NCBI RefSeq assembly: GCF_900107235.1
Contig: NZ_FNPF01000001.1
Coordinates: 1-64,000 of the forward strand
Length of the DNA: 64,000 bases
Source of the DNA: Citreimonas salinaria
GTDB taxonomy: Bacteria > Pseudomonadota > Alphaproteobacteria > Rhodobacterales > Rhodobacteraceae
Direction: 5' to 3'
Shown here: positions 1 through 13,169 of the stretch, one piece after another
Position numbering within the stretch: the first letter of the stretch is position 1
Layout of the letters: every line of letters starts with the position of its first letter
Position numbers and translations under genes: made by a program
The notes under the pieces: generated by a model
Seen by the model: the letters and a program-made list of their open reading frames with translations, nothing else
Databases searched by the model: none
Told to the model about the DNA's origin: nothing

Positions 1-350
1 CAGCGGCCCGTCGGCGCGGCGATAGGGGACCTGAACGGCCAAGGTCTTCTGCCTCCGGCACACAGGGTGGAGAAGTCCGGAACGGGCCAATCCAGCCCCG
101 CCAGTTTCAGCAGGCTCGCCACCATCCCGGCGGTCTGGCGAAGCGGCAGCTTGAACAGGATCTTGATAGACAGGCAGAGTTGTATGGCCGCATCGGAAAA
201 CACTGGCGGGCGTCCCGGCCGACCGTCATGCGGCGCGCGCCACGTCATGTCCTTATCGACCCAGATCAACAGCGATCCCCGCTTCCGCAGTGATGCGTTG
301 TAGCTGGACCAGTTCGTGGTGCGATAGCGGGCGGGAGGAGGCTTGCTCAT
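1..350 (-). pseudogene. IS5-family transposase N-terminus, frameshifted
   Basis: Reading leftward from ATG at 348-350 gives an N-terminus starting MSKPPPARYRTTNWSSYN and containing GRPGRPPVFSDAAIQLCLS and LPLRQTAGMVASLLKLAG. This is the standard N-terminal region of IS5-group DDE transposases. After PDFSTLC the expected RRQKTLAVQVPYRRADG is found only in another frame. The cause is a third CA unit in a (CA)3 run at 59-64; removing two bases restores the frame. The copy is therefore broken unless this is a sequencing error. The catalytic core lies outside the window. Confidence 0.8.
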
Positions 351-416
351 GCACCGCGTCTAACGCCATGGATTCGAAAAGTGAATCCTTCGCCGTCTGA
401 CTTGTGCAACAACGCC
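1..416 (-). mobile_element. IS5-family insertion sequence, partial at window edge
   Basis: One end of an IS5-family element is seen; the rest lies beyond the left edge. It contains the start of a transposase read leftward from 350. The outer end probably lies near 416, where the top strand reads CTTGTGCAACAACGCC; IS5/IS903-type terminal repeats have this kind of TTGTGCAACAA sequence. Only one terminal repeat is in the window, so target duplication cannot be checked. The exact end base is an estimate. Confidence 0.75.
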
Positions 417-922
417 ATGCTCAAGCCTCTTTAGTTTCGCAATCGTATAGCGTTCAAGATTTACAAAAGCAACAGCAAATTATTCACGTAAAAATTCTCT
501 CCGCGCCTGTGATTGATTGGCCCCGACGGCCCGCTCCCCAGTCAGCTCCCCAGACGGCCCGCAGGCGCAGCGAACGGCCAGTCAGCGCCTTGGCGGTCTG
601 ACCCTACCAACGTGCACTACGTGCGCTCCCTGGGTTCGCCAAGCCGGCTTTCAACGTTAAGCTGAAGCTCAAGTTCTTCCGCCGGAGAAGGAGGCTTCTG
701 TCTCGGTTGATGGGCAATGCATATCAACCGAGACAGAAAGGCAAAGCTCGTTCGTTTTGCAGACGCTGACCACCGCGCCCTGCGCGAAGCAGTCCAAGAA
801 ACCGCGAAGGCCTAGATTTCTCTCTAACCGTCTGAAAGTGACAGAAAAAGCGGCCGAGCCCCGACCTCAGAACGCGAAAAACTTTGCGCGCCGCGAAAAA
901 CTACGCGCGCGCCTACACCTCG
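417..922. other. Gene-free stretch between IS element and gyrB
   Basis: No credible coding sequence is seen in this 506-bp gap. The part near 430-505 is AT-richer than the surroundings and holds one DnaA-box-like word, TTATTCACG at 480-488, one base off TTATNCACA. A perfect 16-bp inverted repeat lies at 696-738. The short frames here have codon content unlike the neighbouring genes. A single imperfect box is not enough to call an origin. Confidence 0.6.
696..738. repeat. Perfect 16-bp inverted repeat, 11-base loop
   Basis: The left arm TTCTGTCTCGGTTGAT (696-711) is exactly complementary to the right arm ATCAACCGAGACAGAA (723-738). It lies about 185 bp downstream of the gyrB stop. No T-run follows on either strand, so it is not a typical intrinsic terminator. 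It could act as an mRNA 3' stabilising hairpin, a protein-binding dyad, or a remnant of a mobile element. Confidence 0.8.
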
Positions 923-4568
<3,646 letters not shown>

Positions 4569-4611
4569 TCAGGCAGAACAGGCGCGCCGCGAACACGGCG
4601 CGAGACGCGCG

Positions 4612-5730
4612 TCAGACGCGCATCGGCATGACCACATAGACCGCGCTGGTGTCCGAGCCCTCGCGCATCAGCGTCGGGTCGCCGGACGAGTTGAACAGGA
4701 ACACCGCGTTCTCGCGGTCCACCTGACTGGCGATCTCCAGCAGGTACTTCGCGTTGAACCCGATCTCCAGCCGCTCGTCGGAATAGGCCACGGCCAGCTC
4801 TTCCTCGGCGGCGCCGCTATCCGGCGCGTTCACCGACAGGATCAGGCGGTCTTCATCCAGCTGAAGCTTCACCGCGCGCGAGCGTTCCGAGCTGACGGTC
4901 GCCACGCGGTCCACCGCCTTGGCAAAATCGCTGGCATCCACCTCCAGACGCCGCGTGTTACCCTGCGGAATGACGCGCGTGTAGTCGGGGAAGGTCCCGT
5001 CGATCACCTTCGAGGTCAGCGTGATCTCGGGGGTGGCGAAGCGGATCTTGGTCTCGGACACCGACACCGCGATGTCCGCATCGCCGTCATCCAGCAGCTT
5101 GCGCAGCTCACCCACGGTCTTGCGCGGCACGATGACGCCCGGCATGTCCTCGGCTTCCTTGGGAAGCGGGGCGTCGATGCGCGCAAGCCGATGGCCGTCG
5201 GTCGCGACGCAGCGCAGCATGCGTCCCTCTTCGGACTCGGCCACGTGCATGTAGACGCCGTTGAGGTAATACCGCGTCTCCTCGGTTGATATGGCGAACT
5301 TGGACTTGTCGAACAGCCGCCGCAGCACCTCTGCCTTGGCCGAGAAGTTCGACGCGTATTCCGACGAGGCCATGACCGGGAAATCTTCCTTGGGCAGGGT
5401 CGCGAGCGAGAAGTGCGACCGCCCGGCCGAGACGCTCAGTCTTCCGGCGGCGCTGTCCTCGTCCAGCACGACCATCGCGCCGTCGGGCAGCTTGCGCACG
5501 ATCTCGTGCAGGGTGACGGCCGAGACGGTGGCGCCGCCGGCGCGTTCGACCATGGCGGGCGCGCGGTCCAGCACCTCGATGTCGAGGTCGGTGGCGCGGA
5601 AGGTCGCGGTGTTGCCCTCGGCATCGATCAGCACGTTGGCCAGGATCGGGATCGTGTTGCGCCGTTCGACGACCGACTGCGCCTGCGCCACCGCGCGCAG
5701 CAGCGTGGCCCGTTCAATGCTGATCTTCAT
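4612..5730 (-). CDS. dnaN: DNA polymerase III beta sliding clamp
   Basis: The beta clamp, which encircles DNA as a homodimer and tethers polymerase III and other partners. The 372-residue product begins MKISIERATLLRAVAQAQSV and ends in the family pattern YVVMPMRV. The central region contains FATDGHRLAR-type sequence (VATDGHRLARIDAPLP). An upstream in-frame codon would add seven residues that do not match the family, so ATG at 5730 is preferred. It is separated from dnaA by 158 bp, room for its own promoter, and leads into recF. Confidence 0.97.
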   Translation of the reverse strand: MKISIERATLLRAVAQAQSVVERRNTIPILANVLIDAEGNTATFRATDLDIEVLDRAPAMVERAGGATVSAVTLHEIVRKLPDGAMVVLDEDSAAGRLSVSAGRSHFSLATLPKEDFPVMASSEYASNFSAKAEVLRRLFDKSKFAISTEETRYYLNGVYMHVAESEEGRMLRCVATDGHRLARIDAPLPKEAEDMPGVIVPRKTVGELRKLLDDGDADIAVSVSETKIRFATPEITLTSKVIDGTFPDYTRVIPQGNTRRLEVDASDFAKAVDRVATVSSERSRAVKLQLDEDRLILSVNAPDSGAAEEELAVAYSDERLEIGFNAKYLLEIASQVDRENAVFLFNSSGDPTLMREGSDTSAVYVVMPMRV

Positions 5731-5888
5731 CGCGCTTGTCCCTCTTCGCACCCCGGACGGGCAGCGTAGCCAAAGGCCGCACCCACCGGTAGACGTATTT
5801 TTCGTGTTTTGTCCGCTGCCGGTCCTGCCCCGTCAAGACCGTGAGCCGGTTTGCAAGGCAGGCTGCGGCAGCTTGTGCTTCGCGCGCC

Positions 5889-7256
5889 TCAGGCCTCGAG
5901 CGCGCGGCGCAGCAATTCGACGTCCTCGTCGATCTGGCCGTCCTGCTGGCGCAGCTCCTCGATCCGCTTCACGCCGTGCATGACGGTGGTGTGGTCGCGC
6001 CCGCCGAAGCGGCGCCCGATCTCGGGCAGCGAGCGGCTGGTCAGCTGCTTGCACAGGTACATCGCCACCTGCCGCGGGCGCGCGAAGTTGCGCACCCGCT
6101 TGGGCCCGACCATGTCGGACAGGCGGATGTTGTAGTGCTCGGCCACCTTGCGCTGGATCTCGTCGATCGAGATCTTGCGTTCGGACGCACGCAGCACGTC
6201 CGACAGGCTGTCCTGCACCAGGTCCATGTCGATCGGCTTGCCGACCAGCGAGGCGAAGGCGAACAGCCGCGTCAGCGCGCCTTCGAGCACGCGCACGTTG
6301 GTGCTGATCCGGTGGGCGAGGAACTCCAGCACGCCGTCGGCGATCTCGAGGCGGGGATAATGCTCGCGGTAGCTTTCGACCTTGGATTGCAGGATTCCCA
6401 GGCGCAGCTCGTAATCGGTCGGGTGCAGGTCGACGACCAGTCCCGACTGCAGGCGGCTGCGGATGCGGTTCTCGAGGTCCTTGATCTCGTCCGGGGCACG
6501 GTCGGCCGAGATGATGATCTGCTTGTTCTGGTCCACCAGCGCGTTGAACGTGTGGAAGAACTCTTCCTGCGTGCTGTCCTTGCCTGCAATGAACTGGACG
6601 TCGTCGACCATCAGGATGTCGACCGAGCGGAACATCTCCTTGAAGTCGAGCATCTTGCGTTCGCGCAGCGACTGGACGAAGCGGTACATGAACTGTTCGG
6701 CCGACAGGTACAGAACGCTCAGTTCGGGCGAACGCTCGCGCAGCTCCCACGCGATGGCGTGCATCAGGTGCGTCTTGCCCAGCCCCACGCCGCCATACAG
6801 GAACAGCGGGTTGAACGTGACCTGGCCGCCCTCGGCCACGCGCTTTGCCGCCGCGTGGGCCAGCTCGTTCGGCTTGCCGACGATGAACCGGTCGAAGGTG
6901 AAGCGCGCGTCCAGCGGAGCGCCCGGCAGGTCGCGCTCCTTGCGCGGCGCGGCCGGCTGGGGCGCCTCGACCGTCGCGGGCTTGGGCGCGGGCGCCTTGC
7001 GCAGCGACGCGGCCGAGATCGCGATGCGCCGGATCGCCGGGTTCAACCGGGCCACCTTCGACAGCAGCAGGTCGCCGTAATTCTGCGTGACATAGGTGCA
7101 GAAGAACGTGGTCGGCGCGCTCAGCCGCAGCACACCGTCCTGATCGGTGCCCTCGAAGTCCAGCGGCTCAAGCCAGGTGGCATAGCTGTTCTGCCCCACT
7201 GTCTTGCACAGATCGCCCTGAAGCGCGCCCCATTGTTCTTTTGTCATCCCGTCCAT
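5889..7256 (-). CDS. dnaA: Chromosomal replication initiator DnaA
   Basis: The AAA+ initiator that binds DnaA boxes at the origin and opens DNA. The 455-residue product has an N-terminal DnaB-interaction domain (MDGMTKEQWGALQGDLC), a linker rich in Ala and Pro, Walker A GGVGLGKTHLMHA near residues 155-163, Walker B ILMVDDVQF, and the C-terminal DnaA-box helix-turn-helix GGRDHTTVMHGVKR near residue 420. ATG at 7256 is chosen because GAGAGAACGGA lies just upstream. An in-frame extension upstream reads as Arg-rich nonsense and is rejected. The 440-bp leader up to rpsT is rich in dyads. Confidence 0.97.
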   Translation of the reverse strand: MDGMTKEQWGALQGDLCKTVGQNSYATWLEPLDFEGTDQDGVLRLSAPTTFFCTYVTQNYGDLLLSKVARLNPAIRRIAISAASLRKAPAPKPATVEAPQPAAPRKERDLPGAPLDARFTFDRFIVGKPNELAHAAAKRVAEGGQVTFNPLFLYGGVGLGKTHLMHAIAWELRERSPELSVLYLSAEQFMYRFVQSLRERKMLDFKEMFRSVDILMVDDVQFIAGKDSTQEEFFHTFNALVDQNKQIIISADRAPDEIKDLENRIRSRLQSGLVVDLHPTDYELRLGILQSKVESYREHYPRLEIADGVLEFLAHRISTNVRVLEGALTRLFAFASLVGKPIDMDLVQDSLSDVLRASERKISIDEIQRKVAEHYNIRLSDMVGPKRVRNFARPRQVAMYLCKQLTSRSLPEIGRRFGGRDHTTVMHGVKRIEELRQQDGQIDEDVELLRRALEA

Positions 7257-7696
7257 TCCGTTCTCTCGGTCATCGCAGCGCCCATGGCTCTGGCGGCCCG
7301 TTCTGCAGAAGGAACAGCGTGCCTGCCCCGTTTCCTGATGCGGAAACGGGTGGACCAATATCGCTACCATGCGGTTCCCGACGGACCGGGACCGCTGAGG
7401 TCCGAATTGTGCTTGGACACGGTCGGGTACACTTCGGATCCAACGGCGCCGGTGGCTGACGCAATGCAAGATCCGTCCCGGCTGTGTGCTTGCCGGGCGT
7501 GTTTGACCTGTCCCCCCTGCGATGTGACTCGCAGGGGCAAATTACCAACCTTGCTTCACGCGCGGCAACTACACTTCAAACTTGACTCGCCCATTGCGAC
7601 AAAAGAATCTCAGACCGTGTCACGAAATCGTTACCAAAAGAGAAAAGGCGCCACATGATGTGACGCCCTTCGAAAACAACGCAATATGCTGCGGTA
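7257..7696 (-). promoter_or_regulatory. dnaA upstream region with two perfect 9-bp dyads
   Basis: This region between dnaA and rpsT has no supported gene. It holds CCCGTTTCC-N6-GGAAACGGG (7327-7350) and CCCCTGCGA-N6-TCGCAGGGG (7514-7537), each a perfect 9-bp arm pair with a 6-base spacer. A shorter CGGACC/GGTCCG pair lies at 7382-7404. These could be operators or structured leader elements for dnaA. No clear TTATNCACA boxes were found by eye, so an origin is not called here. Confidence 0.5.
7634..7667 (-). terminator. Intrinsic terminator after rpsT
   Basis: On the bottom strand, GGCGtCACAT and ATGTGgCGCC form a hairpin (7647-7667) followed by TTTTCTCTTTT. It starts 30 bases after the rpsT stop, so it probably ends the rpsT transcript and separates it from the dnaA leader. 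Confidence 0.8.
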
Positions 7697-7960
7697 TCAG
7701 CCCAGTGATTTGACCCGCGAGGAGAGGCGCGACATTTTCCGCGCTGCGGTGTTCTTGTGCATCACGCCCTTGGTGACACCGCGCATCAGCTCGGGCTGGG
7801 CGGCCTGCAGCGCGGCCTTGGCGGCGCTTTGGTCACCCGAGGCGATCGCCTCTTCGACCTTGCGAAGGAAAGTGCGGATGCGCGAGCGGCGCGCGCGATT
7901 GACGGCGTAGCGCTTCTCGTTCTGGCGGGCGCGCTTCTTTGCCTGGGGCGTGTTGGCCAT
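7697..7960 (-). CDS. rpsT: 30S ribosomal protein S20
   Basis: A small, very basic protein of the 30S subunit. The 87 residues begin [17 protein letters not shown] and contain the family's helical Lys/Arg-rich body ([29 protein letters not shown]). It is monocistronic, with a terminator behind it, and lies immediately upstream of the dnaA leader, a conserved arrangement in this order. Confidence 0.97.
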   Translation of the reverse strand: MANTPQAKKRARQNEKRYAVNRARRSRIRTFLRKVEEAIASGDQSAAKAALQAAQPELMRGVTKGVMHKNTAARKMSRLSSRVKSLG

Positions 7961-8178
7961 GGTGTTCGTCCTGTTCGTTCGAATGGTTCGCGCACGACCC
8001 CACGGCCATCCGTCTTCACGGACTGATTCCAGCCAAAGCGGGCTTCACGCGCATGTTCTGGTCGCGCCTATAGACGCTTTCCCGCCATTTGCAAACCCCC
8101 AGCGCGCATCCACCGGAACCTGCCGCCCCGCAGCGAGTTAACGTCATACCGTCAGGCACAGGGTTTGGGAGGTCCGCC

Positions 8179-8364
8179 ATGCTTTCTCCGGTCAAGGTAT
8201 CCGAATATGCCCACGCGCTCTACCGCTCGCTCGGCCCCCAGGCCGAGGCCGAGGCGGCGCGCCGCGCCCGGAATTGCGAGCAGTCGGGCGAGACGAAGGA
8301 CGCGGCCGAGTGGCGCCGCATCCAGCAATCGATCACGCAGATGCGCGGCCCGCGCGAAAGCTGA
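8179..8364 (+). CDS. Small conserved-type hypothetical protein, 61 aa
   Basis: I cannot assign a function. The 61-residue product starts MLSPVKVSEYAHALYRSLGP and is helical and charged, with Ala/Glu/Arg-rich sequence (AEAEAARRARNCEQSGETKD) and a tryptophan in AAEWRRIQQSI. The ATG at 8179 is supported by GGGAGGT seven bases upstream; a longer frame starting at 8089 lacks such a site. Its stop lies 3 bases before the convergent enoyl-CoA hydratase stop. Small proteins of this kind occur in Rhodobacterales, but this is recollection and not a search. Confidence 0.7.
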   Translation: MLSPVKVSEYAHALYRSLGPQAEAEAARRARNCEQSGETKDAAEWRRIQQSITQMRGPRES

Positions 8365-8367
8365 TCC

Positions 8368-9144
8368 TCAGCGGTCACGGAACTGCGCGGTGCGCTTTTC
8401 CATGAACGCCGCCATGCCCTCGCTCTGGTCGTCCGTGGCGAACATCGAGTGGAACAGGCGGCGTTCGAACAACAGCCCCTCGGAAAGGGTGGTCTCGTAC
8501 GAGCGGTTGACCGCCTCCTTCACCGCCATGCTGGCCAGAAGCGATTTCTCGGCGATCTTCGCGGCTGCGCTCTGCGCCTCTTCCAGCAGCTTCTTGGCCG
8601 GCACCACGCGACTGACGAGGCCCGAACGTTCGGCTTCCTCGGCATCCATGAAGCGGCCGGTCAGGTGCATGTCCATCGACTTCGACTTGCCCACGAAACG
8701 CGTCAGGCGCTGCGTGCCGCCGATGCCGGCGACCACGCCCAGGTTGATCTCGGGCTGGCCGAACTTGGCGGTGTCGGCGGCGATGATGAAGTCGCACATC
8801 ATCGCCAATTCGCAGCCGCCGCCCAGCGCGTAGCCCGCGACCGCAGCGATCACCGGCTTGCGCACCCGTGTGATCGTCATCGCCTCGTGCCCGAAGAAAT
8901 CCTGCAGGAACATCTCGACAAAGCTCTTCTCCGACATCTCCTTGATGTCGGCGCCGGCCGCGAAGGCCTTGGCCGAGCCGGTCAGCACGATGCACCGCAC
9001 CTTGTCGTTGCGGTCGGCGTCCGTCAGCGCGGCGGAAAGTTCGCCCAGAAGCTGCGAGTTCAGCGCGTTGAGCGCATCGGGCCGGTTCAGCCTGATGGTC
9101 GCGACATGATCTTCGACGTCGACGACGATCGTCTCGTAGGCCAT
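8368..9144 (-). CDS. Enoyl-CoA hydratase
   Basis: A crotonase-superfamily enzyme expected to hydrate trans-2-enoyl-CoA to 3-hydroxyacyl-CoA in fatty-acid or amino-acid breakdown. The 258-residue product has the oxyanion-hole region [11 protein letters not shown] (60-70), the [15 protein letters not shown] motif with E112, and [20 protein letters not shown] with E132, so both catalytic glutamates are present. It is a single-domain enzyme of standard length, not a fused FadB. It is transcribed leftward after mutM with a 61-base gap, so the two may share a message. The substrate range cannot be read from sequence. Confidence 0.93.
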   Translation of the reverse strand: MAYETIVVDVEDHVATIRLNRPDALNALNSQLLGELSAALTDADRNDKVRCIVLTGSAKAFAAGADIKEMSEKSFVEMFLQDFFGHEAMTITRVRKPVIAAVAGYALGGGCELAMMCDFIIAADTAKFGQPEINLGVVAGIGGTQRLTRFVGKSKSMDMHLTGRFMDAEEAERSGLVSRVVPAKKLLEEAQSAAAKIAEKSLLASMAVKEAVNRSYETTLSEGLLFERRLFHSMFATDDQSEGMAAFMEKRTAQFRDR

Positions 9145-9205
9145 GGCTTCATCCCTCCGGTTCCGTCAGGGGCTCAGCCTTACCACCTTGGCAAGTCGGT
9201 TCAAG

Positions 9206-10072
9206 CTATCTTTGACAGGACGCGCAGTAGAAGCTCGACCGACCGGATTGCACGATCCGGCGGATTGAGTGGGCGCAGCCCGATGTCCGGCAGGCATCGC
9301 CCTCGCGGCCGTAGACGTCGAAACGGTGCTGGAAATACCCCAGTTCGCCATCGGTCTGCCGATAGTCGCGCAGGCTGGACCCGCCGGCCTCGATCGCCTC
9401 GGAAAGCACGTCGCGGATGATCGGCGCCAGGGCTTCGAGCCGCGCTGCGGCGATTCGGCGGGCCTTGCGCGCCGGGTGGATCCCCGCGCGGAACAGCGCC
9501 TCGCAGACATAGATGTTGCCGAGGCCCGCCACCACCTTCTGGTCCAGCAGCGCCGCCTTGATCGGCGTGTTTCGCCCCTTCAGCGCCTGCGCCAGGTAAG
9601 CGCCGGAAAAGGCGTTGCCGAACGGCTCGGGACCCAGATGCGCCAGCAGCGGATGCGCTTCGGCGGCATCCGTCGGCATCAGGTCCATCGCGCCGAAGCG
9701 GCGAGGATCGTTGAAGGTTACGCGCCCGCCATCCTCCATGTCCAGCACCACGTGGTCGTGCTTTTCCGGCGCCGGATGGGCATGGACGAATTGCGCCGTG
9801 TCGGCCCGGCCCGATGTCCCGCCCGAGATCAGCATCCGCCCCGACATGCCCAAGTGCACCAGCAGCGTCTCGCCCGTATCCAGATCGGCCAGGATGTATT
9901 TCGACCGCCGCCGCAGCCGCCGGACCCGCGCGCCGGTCAGCCGCTCGGCCATCCGGTCAGGGAACGGCCAGCGCAGGTCGGGCCGGTTGGCCCGCGCCCG
10001 CGCGATCCGCCGCCCTTCCATCACCGGTGCGAGCCCGCGCATGACGGTTTCGACCTCGGGCAGTTCGGGCAT
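9206..10072 (-). CDS. mutM: Formamidopyrimidine-DNA glycosylase (MutM/Fpg)
   Basis: A bifunctional base-excision repair enzyme removing 8-oxoguanine and formamidopyrimidines and nicking the site. The product is 288 residues. Catalytic P2 and E3 follow Met in [11 protein letters not shown]58 lies in RRSKYIL, and the H2TH region contains [18 protein letters not shown]. The C-terminal zinc finger is complete (CRTSGC and YCASC). ATG at 10072 is fixed because the N-terminal proline is the nucleophile; the very long frame that continues upstream runs antisense through ubiE. It is divergent from ubiE with 138 bp between. Confidence 0.97.
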   Translation of the reverse strand: MPELPEVETVMRGLAPVMEGRRIARARANRPDLRWPFPDRMAERLTGARVRRLRRRSKYILADLDTGETLLVHLGMSGRMLISGGTSGRADTAQFVHAHPAPEKHDHVVLDMEDGGRVTFNDPRRFGAMDLMPTDAAEAHPLLAHLGPEPFGNAFSGAYLAQALKGRNTPIKAALLDQKVVAGLGNIYVCEALFRAGIHPARKARRIAAARLEALAPIIRDVLSEAIEAGGSSLRDYRQTDGELGYFQHRFDVYGREGDACRTSGCAHSIRRIVQSGRSSFYCASCQR

Positions 10073-10210
10073 GGGCGGAGCTCCTCGCGCGGCGTGTCGC
10101 GCGTTAGTTGGCCGTGCTTCCGGCGATTGCAAGCGCGCGAATTTGACTGTTTGTCCTTCGCCCCACATCTCACTAGAACACTGCGACAGGTCACAGGGGG
10201 CGCCAGAGCC

Positions 10211-10966
10211 ATGACAGAGCGGGACGATCGGCGCACGCATTTCGGCTTCTCCGAAGTGCCCGAGGCCGAAAAGGCGGGCCGCGTCCGCGGCGTCTTCACC
10301 TCGGTCGCGTCGAAATACGACGTGATGAACGACGCCATGTCGATGGGCATCCACCGGCTGTGGAAAGACGCGATGATGGACTGGCTCGCGCCGCGGCCGG
10401 GCCAGTACCTGCTGGACGTGGCCGGCGGCACCGGTGACATCGCCTTCCGCTTCCTCGATCGCGCCGGCGGCCGGGCGCGCGCCTGCGTGCTCGACCTGAC
10501 CGAAAGCATGCTTGTCGCCGGACGGCAGCGGGCCGAGGCCGCGGCGATGGCCGACACGCTCGACTGGGTGGTGGGCGACGCGATGGCCCTGCCCTTCCCC
10601 GACAACACCTTCGACGTCTACACGATCTCGTTCGGCATCCGGAACGTCACCCGCCCCGAGGTCGCGCTGGCCGAGGCCTTCCGCGTGCTGCGCCCCGGCG
10701 GGCGGCTGATGGTGCTGGAATTCAGCCAGATTCCGAACGACCTGATGCAAAAGGTCTACGACCTCTACTCGTTCAACATCATCCCGCGCATGGGGCAGGC
10801 GATCGCCGGGGACCGCGACAGCTACCAGTACCTGGTGGAATCGATCCGGCGCTTCCCCGACCAGGAGACCTTTCTCTCCATGATCCGCGACGCCGGCTTC
10901 GAGCAGGCGAAGTACCGAAATCTCTCGATGGGCATCGCCTGCCTCCATTCCGGCTGGAAGCTCTGA
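10211..10966 (+). CDS. ubiE: Ubiquinone/menaquinone biosynthesis C-methyltransferase
   Basis: A SAM-dependent methyltransferase that C-methylates the benzoquinol ring in ubiquinone synthesis. The 251-residue product has the SAM motif [13 protein letters not shown] near residues 67-80, the family stretch [17 protein letters not shown], and [20 protein letters not shown] with [12 protein letters not shown]. The start [13 protein letters not shown] at 10211 follows an AGGGGG run. Its stop codon directly abuts the ubiB ATG, so the two are translationally coupled and act in the same pathway. Confidence 0.97.
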   Translation: MTERDDRRTHFGFSEVPEAEKAGRVRGVFTSVASKYDVMNDAMSMGIHRLWKDAMMDWLAPRPGQYLLDVAGGTGDIAFRFLDRAGGRARACVLDLTESMLVAGRQRAEAAAMADTLDWVVGDAMALPFPDNTFDVYTISFGIRNVTRPEVALAEAFRVLRPGGRLMVLEFSQIPNDLMQKVYDLYSFNIIPRMGQAIAGDRDSYQYLVESIRRFPDQETFLSMIRDAGFEQAKYRNLSMGIACLHSGWKL

Positions 10967-12514
10967 ATGCGCGGCCCGCACAACATATGGCGGCTGGTCC
11001 GCACCGGTGCGACGCTGGAACGCACCGGCGCGATGCGCGCGATCCTCGACGCGGTGGACGCACCCGCGCCGCTGCGCGCGGGTGCGCGCGTGTTGGGTTG
11101 GCCGTTCAAGTGGCTGGGTGACGAAGGCGACCCGGCCCAGCCGCCGGTCGTGCGCGCGCTGACCGCCCTTGGTCCGGCCTACATCAAGTTCGGCCAGATC
11201 CTGTCGACCCGCCCAGACGTCGTCGGCGACGACATGGCGCGCGAGCTGCGCATCCTGCAGGACAAGCTGCCGCCCTTCCCCCTGTCGGTCGCCCGCCACC
11301 AGATCGAGGCCGAGCTGGGCCAGCCCGTCGACCAGATCTACGCCGAACTCAGCGAGCCCGTGGCCGCCGCGTCGATCGCGCAGGTCCACAAGTCGCGGCT
11401 GCGCGACAGCCTCGAGCCGGTCGCGGTCAAGGTCCTGCGCCCCGGCATCGAACGCGCCTTCCGCAAGGACATCGACGCCTTCTACCTCGCCGCCGGTCTA
11501 ATCGAGATCCTGTCTCCCTCCTCGCGCCGCCTTCACCCGCGCGAGGTGGTGCAGCATTTCGAGCAGACCGTTCTCGGAGAGCTGGACCTGCGGCTGGAAT
11601 CGGCGGCCGCGAGCGAATACGCCGCCAACACCGCGGACGATGCCGGGTTCCAGTTGCCGCAGGTGAAGTGGAACCTATCGGGGCGCCGCGTGATGACGCT
11701 GGGTTGGGCCGAGGGCGTTCCCTTGGGCGACAACGACGCGCTCGACGCCGCCGGCCACGACCGCGTCGCGCTGTCCGAGCGGGTCCTGCAACTGTTCCTC
11801 AACCACGCGCTGCGCGACGGCTTTTTCCACGGCGACATGCACCAGGGCAATCTCAAAGTCGCGCCCAACGGCGATATCATCGCGCTCGATTTCGGGATCA
11901 TGGGTCATATCGACGAATACACGCGGCGCGTCTACGCCGAGATTCTCTACGGCTTCATCCGCCGCGACTACAAGCGCGTGGCCGAGGTGCATTTCGAGGC
12001 CGGCTACGTGCCCGCCGACCGTGACGTCGACGAATTCGCCCGCGCCCTGCGCGCCGTCGGTGAGCCGATCTTCGGCATGGACGCCACGCGCATCTCGATG
12101 GGAAAGCTTCTGTCCTACCTCTTCGAAGTCACCGAGCGATTCGGGATGGAGACGCGGACCGAGCTGATCCTGCTGCAGCGCACGATGGTCGTGGTGGAGG
12201 GGGTGGCACGCTCGCTCAACCCCAAGATGAACATCTGGACCGTGGCCCGGCCGGTCGTCGAGGATTACATCCGCCAGTCGATCGGACCGCGTGCCGTGGC
12301 CAAGGACATCGCCAAGACGGTCCGCGTGCTGGCGCGCTTCGGCCCCCGCACGCCCGGCCTGGTCGAATCGGCGCTCATCCGCCAGGCGAAACCCGCTCCG
12401 GCCGAAAAGCAGAACCTTGGAACGCTCCGGGCCATTTGGCTGATTCTGGGCATCATGATCGGCTCGTTCGGGGGACTTCTTCTCGCCGCCGGATCGCCCG
12501 TGCTCTTTCAGTGA
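10967..12514 (+). CDS. ubiB: Ubiquinone biosynthesis ABC1/ADCK-family protein
   Basis: An atypical protein-kinase-like ATPase needed for coenzyme Q synthesis at the membrane. The 515-residue product has the KxGQ motif in [13 protein letters not shown] (K74), the Ala-rich loop [11 protein letters not shown], the [10 protein letters not shown] lysine, HGDMHQGNL and the metal-binding [11 protein letters not shown]-terminal hydrophobic anchor ([18 protein letters not shown]) fits the family. It starts immediately after the ubiE stop. Confidence 0.96.
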   Translation: MRGPHNIWRLVRTGATLERTGAMRAILDAVDAPAPLRAGARVLGWPFKWLGDEGDPAQPPVVRALTALGPAYIKFGQILSTRPDVVGDDMARELRILQDKLPPFPLSVARHQIEAELGQPVDQIYAELSEPVAAASIAQVHKSRLRDSLEPVAVKVLRPGIERAFRKDIDAFYLAAGLIEILSPSSRRLHPREVVQHFEQTVLGELDLRLESAAASEYAANTADDAGFQLPQVKWNLSGRRVMTLGWAEGVPLGDNDALDAAGHDRVALSERVLQLFLNHALRDGFFHGDMHQGNLKVAPNGDIIALDFGIMGHIDEYTRRVYAEILYGFIRRDYKRVAEVHFEAGYVPADRDVDEFARALRAVGEPIFGMDATRISMGKLLSYLFEVTERFGMETRTELILLQRTMVVVEGVARSLNPKMNIWTVARPVVEDYIRQSIGPRAVAKDIAKTVRVLARFGPRTPGLVESALIRQAKPAPAEKQNLGTLRAIWLILGIMIGSFGGLLLAAGSPVLFQ

Positions 12515-12686
12515 TGCGAGGGCGCCATGTCGACCCCGAAACCTGAGCGCAAGAAACGCGGACTCCGGTCTTAAGCAATGCTGCGGGCATCCGCCCGGCC
12601 GGACGGCTTCAGGTTTCCGGCGCCGCTACGAAAAGACCGTAAGCGCCGCACGTCTTCATTGAAGATGGCGCCCCCGCAAACGCGAA

Positions 12687-12712
12687 AAGGGCGGCCCTTT
12701 CGGACCGCCCTT
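12687..12712 (-). terminator. Hairpin terminator for the small secreted protein gene
   Basis: AAGGGCGG at 12687-12694 pairs with CCGCCCTT at 12705-12712. On the bottom strand the hairpin is followed by TTTT. It lies about 20 bases after the stop at 12734, so it most likely ends that leftward transcript; it could also help end rightward ubiE-ubiB transcription. Confidence 0.65.
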
Positions 12713-12733
12713 CCGCAAAGCGCTGAAATGCTT

Positions 12734-12976
12734 TTAGTCGGTGTCGTTGGCCGAGGCGACGGCAATCGCGGCCAGCGCGAGGCCGCCGATCACAAGCGCG
12801 GCGCCCGTACCACCGCCCAGCGCGGGGATGGACGCTGCCGCTGCGAAGCCATCGTCGTCTTCGTCGTCTGCGACCACGACGGGCACGGGGGTTTGCTCGA
12901 GGCCGCCGGCCATGACCGGCGAAGCCATCGACGTGGCGAGCGCTGCTGCTGCAGCAAGGGCCAAAATCTTATCCAT
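12734..12976 (-). CDS. Small exported protein of unknown function, 80 aa
   Basis: Not assigned to a family. The 80-residue product has a clear signal peptide (MDKILALAAAAALATSMASP, cleavage likely after VMAGG or nearby), an acidic middle (VVVADDEDDDG), and a Gly/Ala-rich hydrophobic C-terminal segment (GGTGAALVIGGLALAAIAVA) ending SANDTD. This suggests a small membrane-attached or surface protein. Short Gly/Ala-rich proteins of this shape are common in Rhodobacterales. It stands alone with a terminator behind it. Confidence 0.75.
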   Translation of the reverse strand: MDKILALAAAAALATSMASPVMAGGLEQTPVPVVVADDEDDDGFAAAASIPALGGGTGAALVIGGLALAAIAVASANDTD

Positions 12977-13169
12977 AATCTATCTCCAGTCTCTGCGGCG
13001 TGCATTGGACGCGCTGCGTCCTTGCGGTTTACCTTACACAAGCCGATCGTTCGGATCAAAGCTCAATTCACGTCGCGGCACGTCAAGCGCGGGTTTTGTC
13101 GCCAAAAGCGCAACATGACGCAAGAAACTCACATCCTGTCGCGGATTTCACGTCGTCGGCGCCCGATGA

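Noticed and set aside
7257-7696. Replication origin at the dnaA upstream region
   Set aside because: No cluster of DnaA boxes was seen; dyads alone are not enough, and skew could not be computed.
10073-11389. Upstream extension of the mutM frame
   Set aside because: It runs antisense through ubiE, and MutM needs Pro right after Met, so the start must be at 10072.
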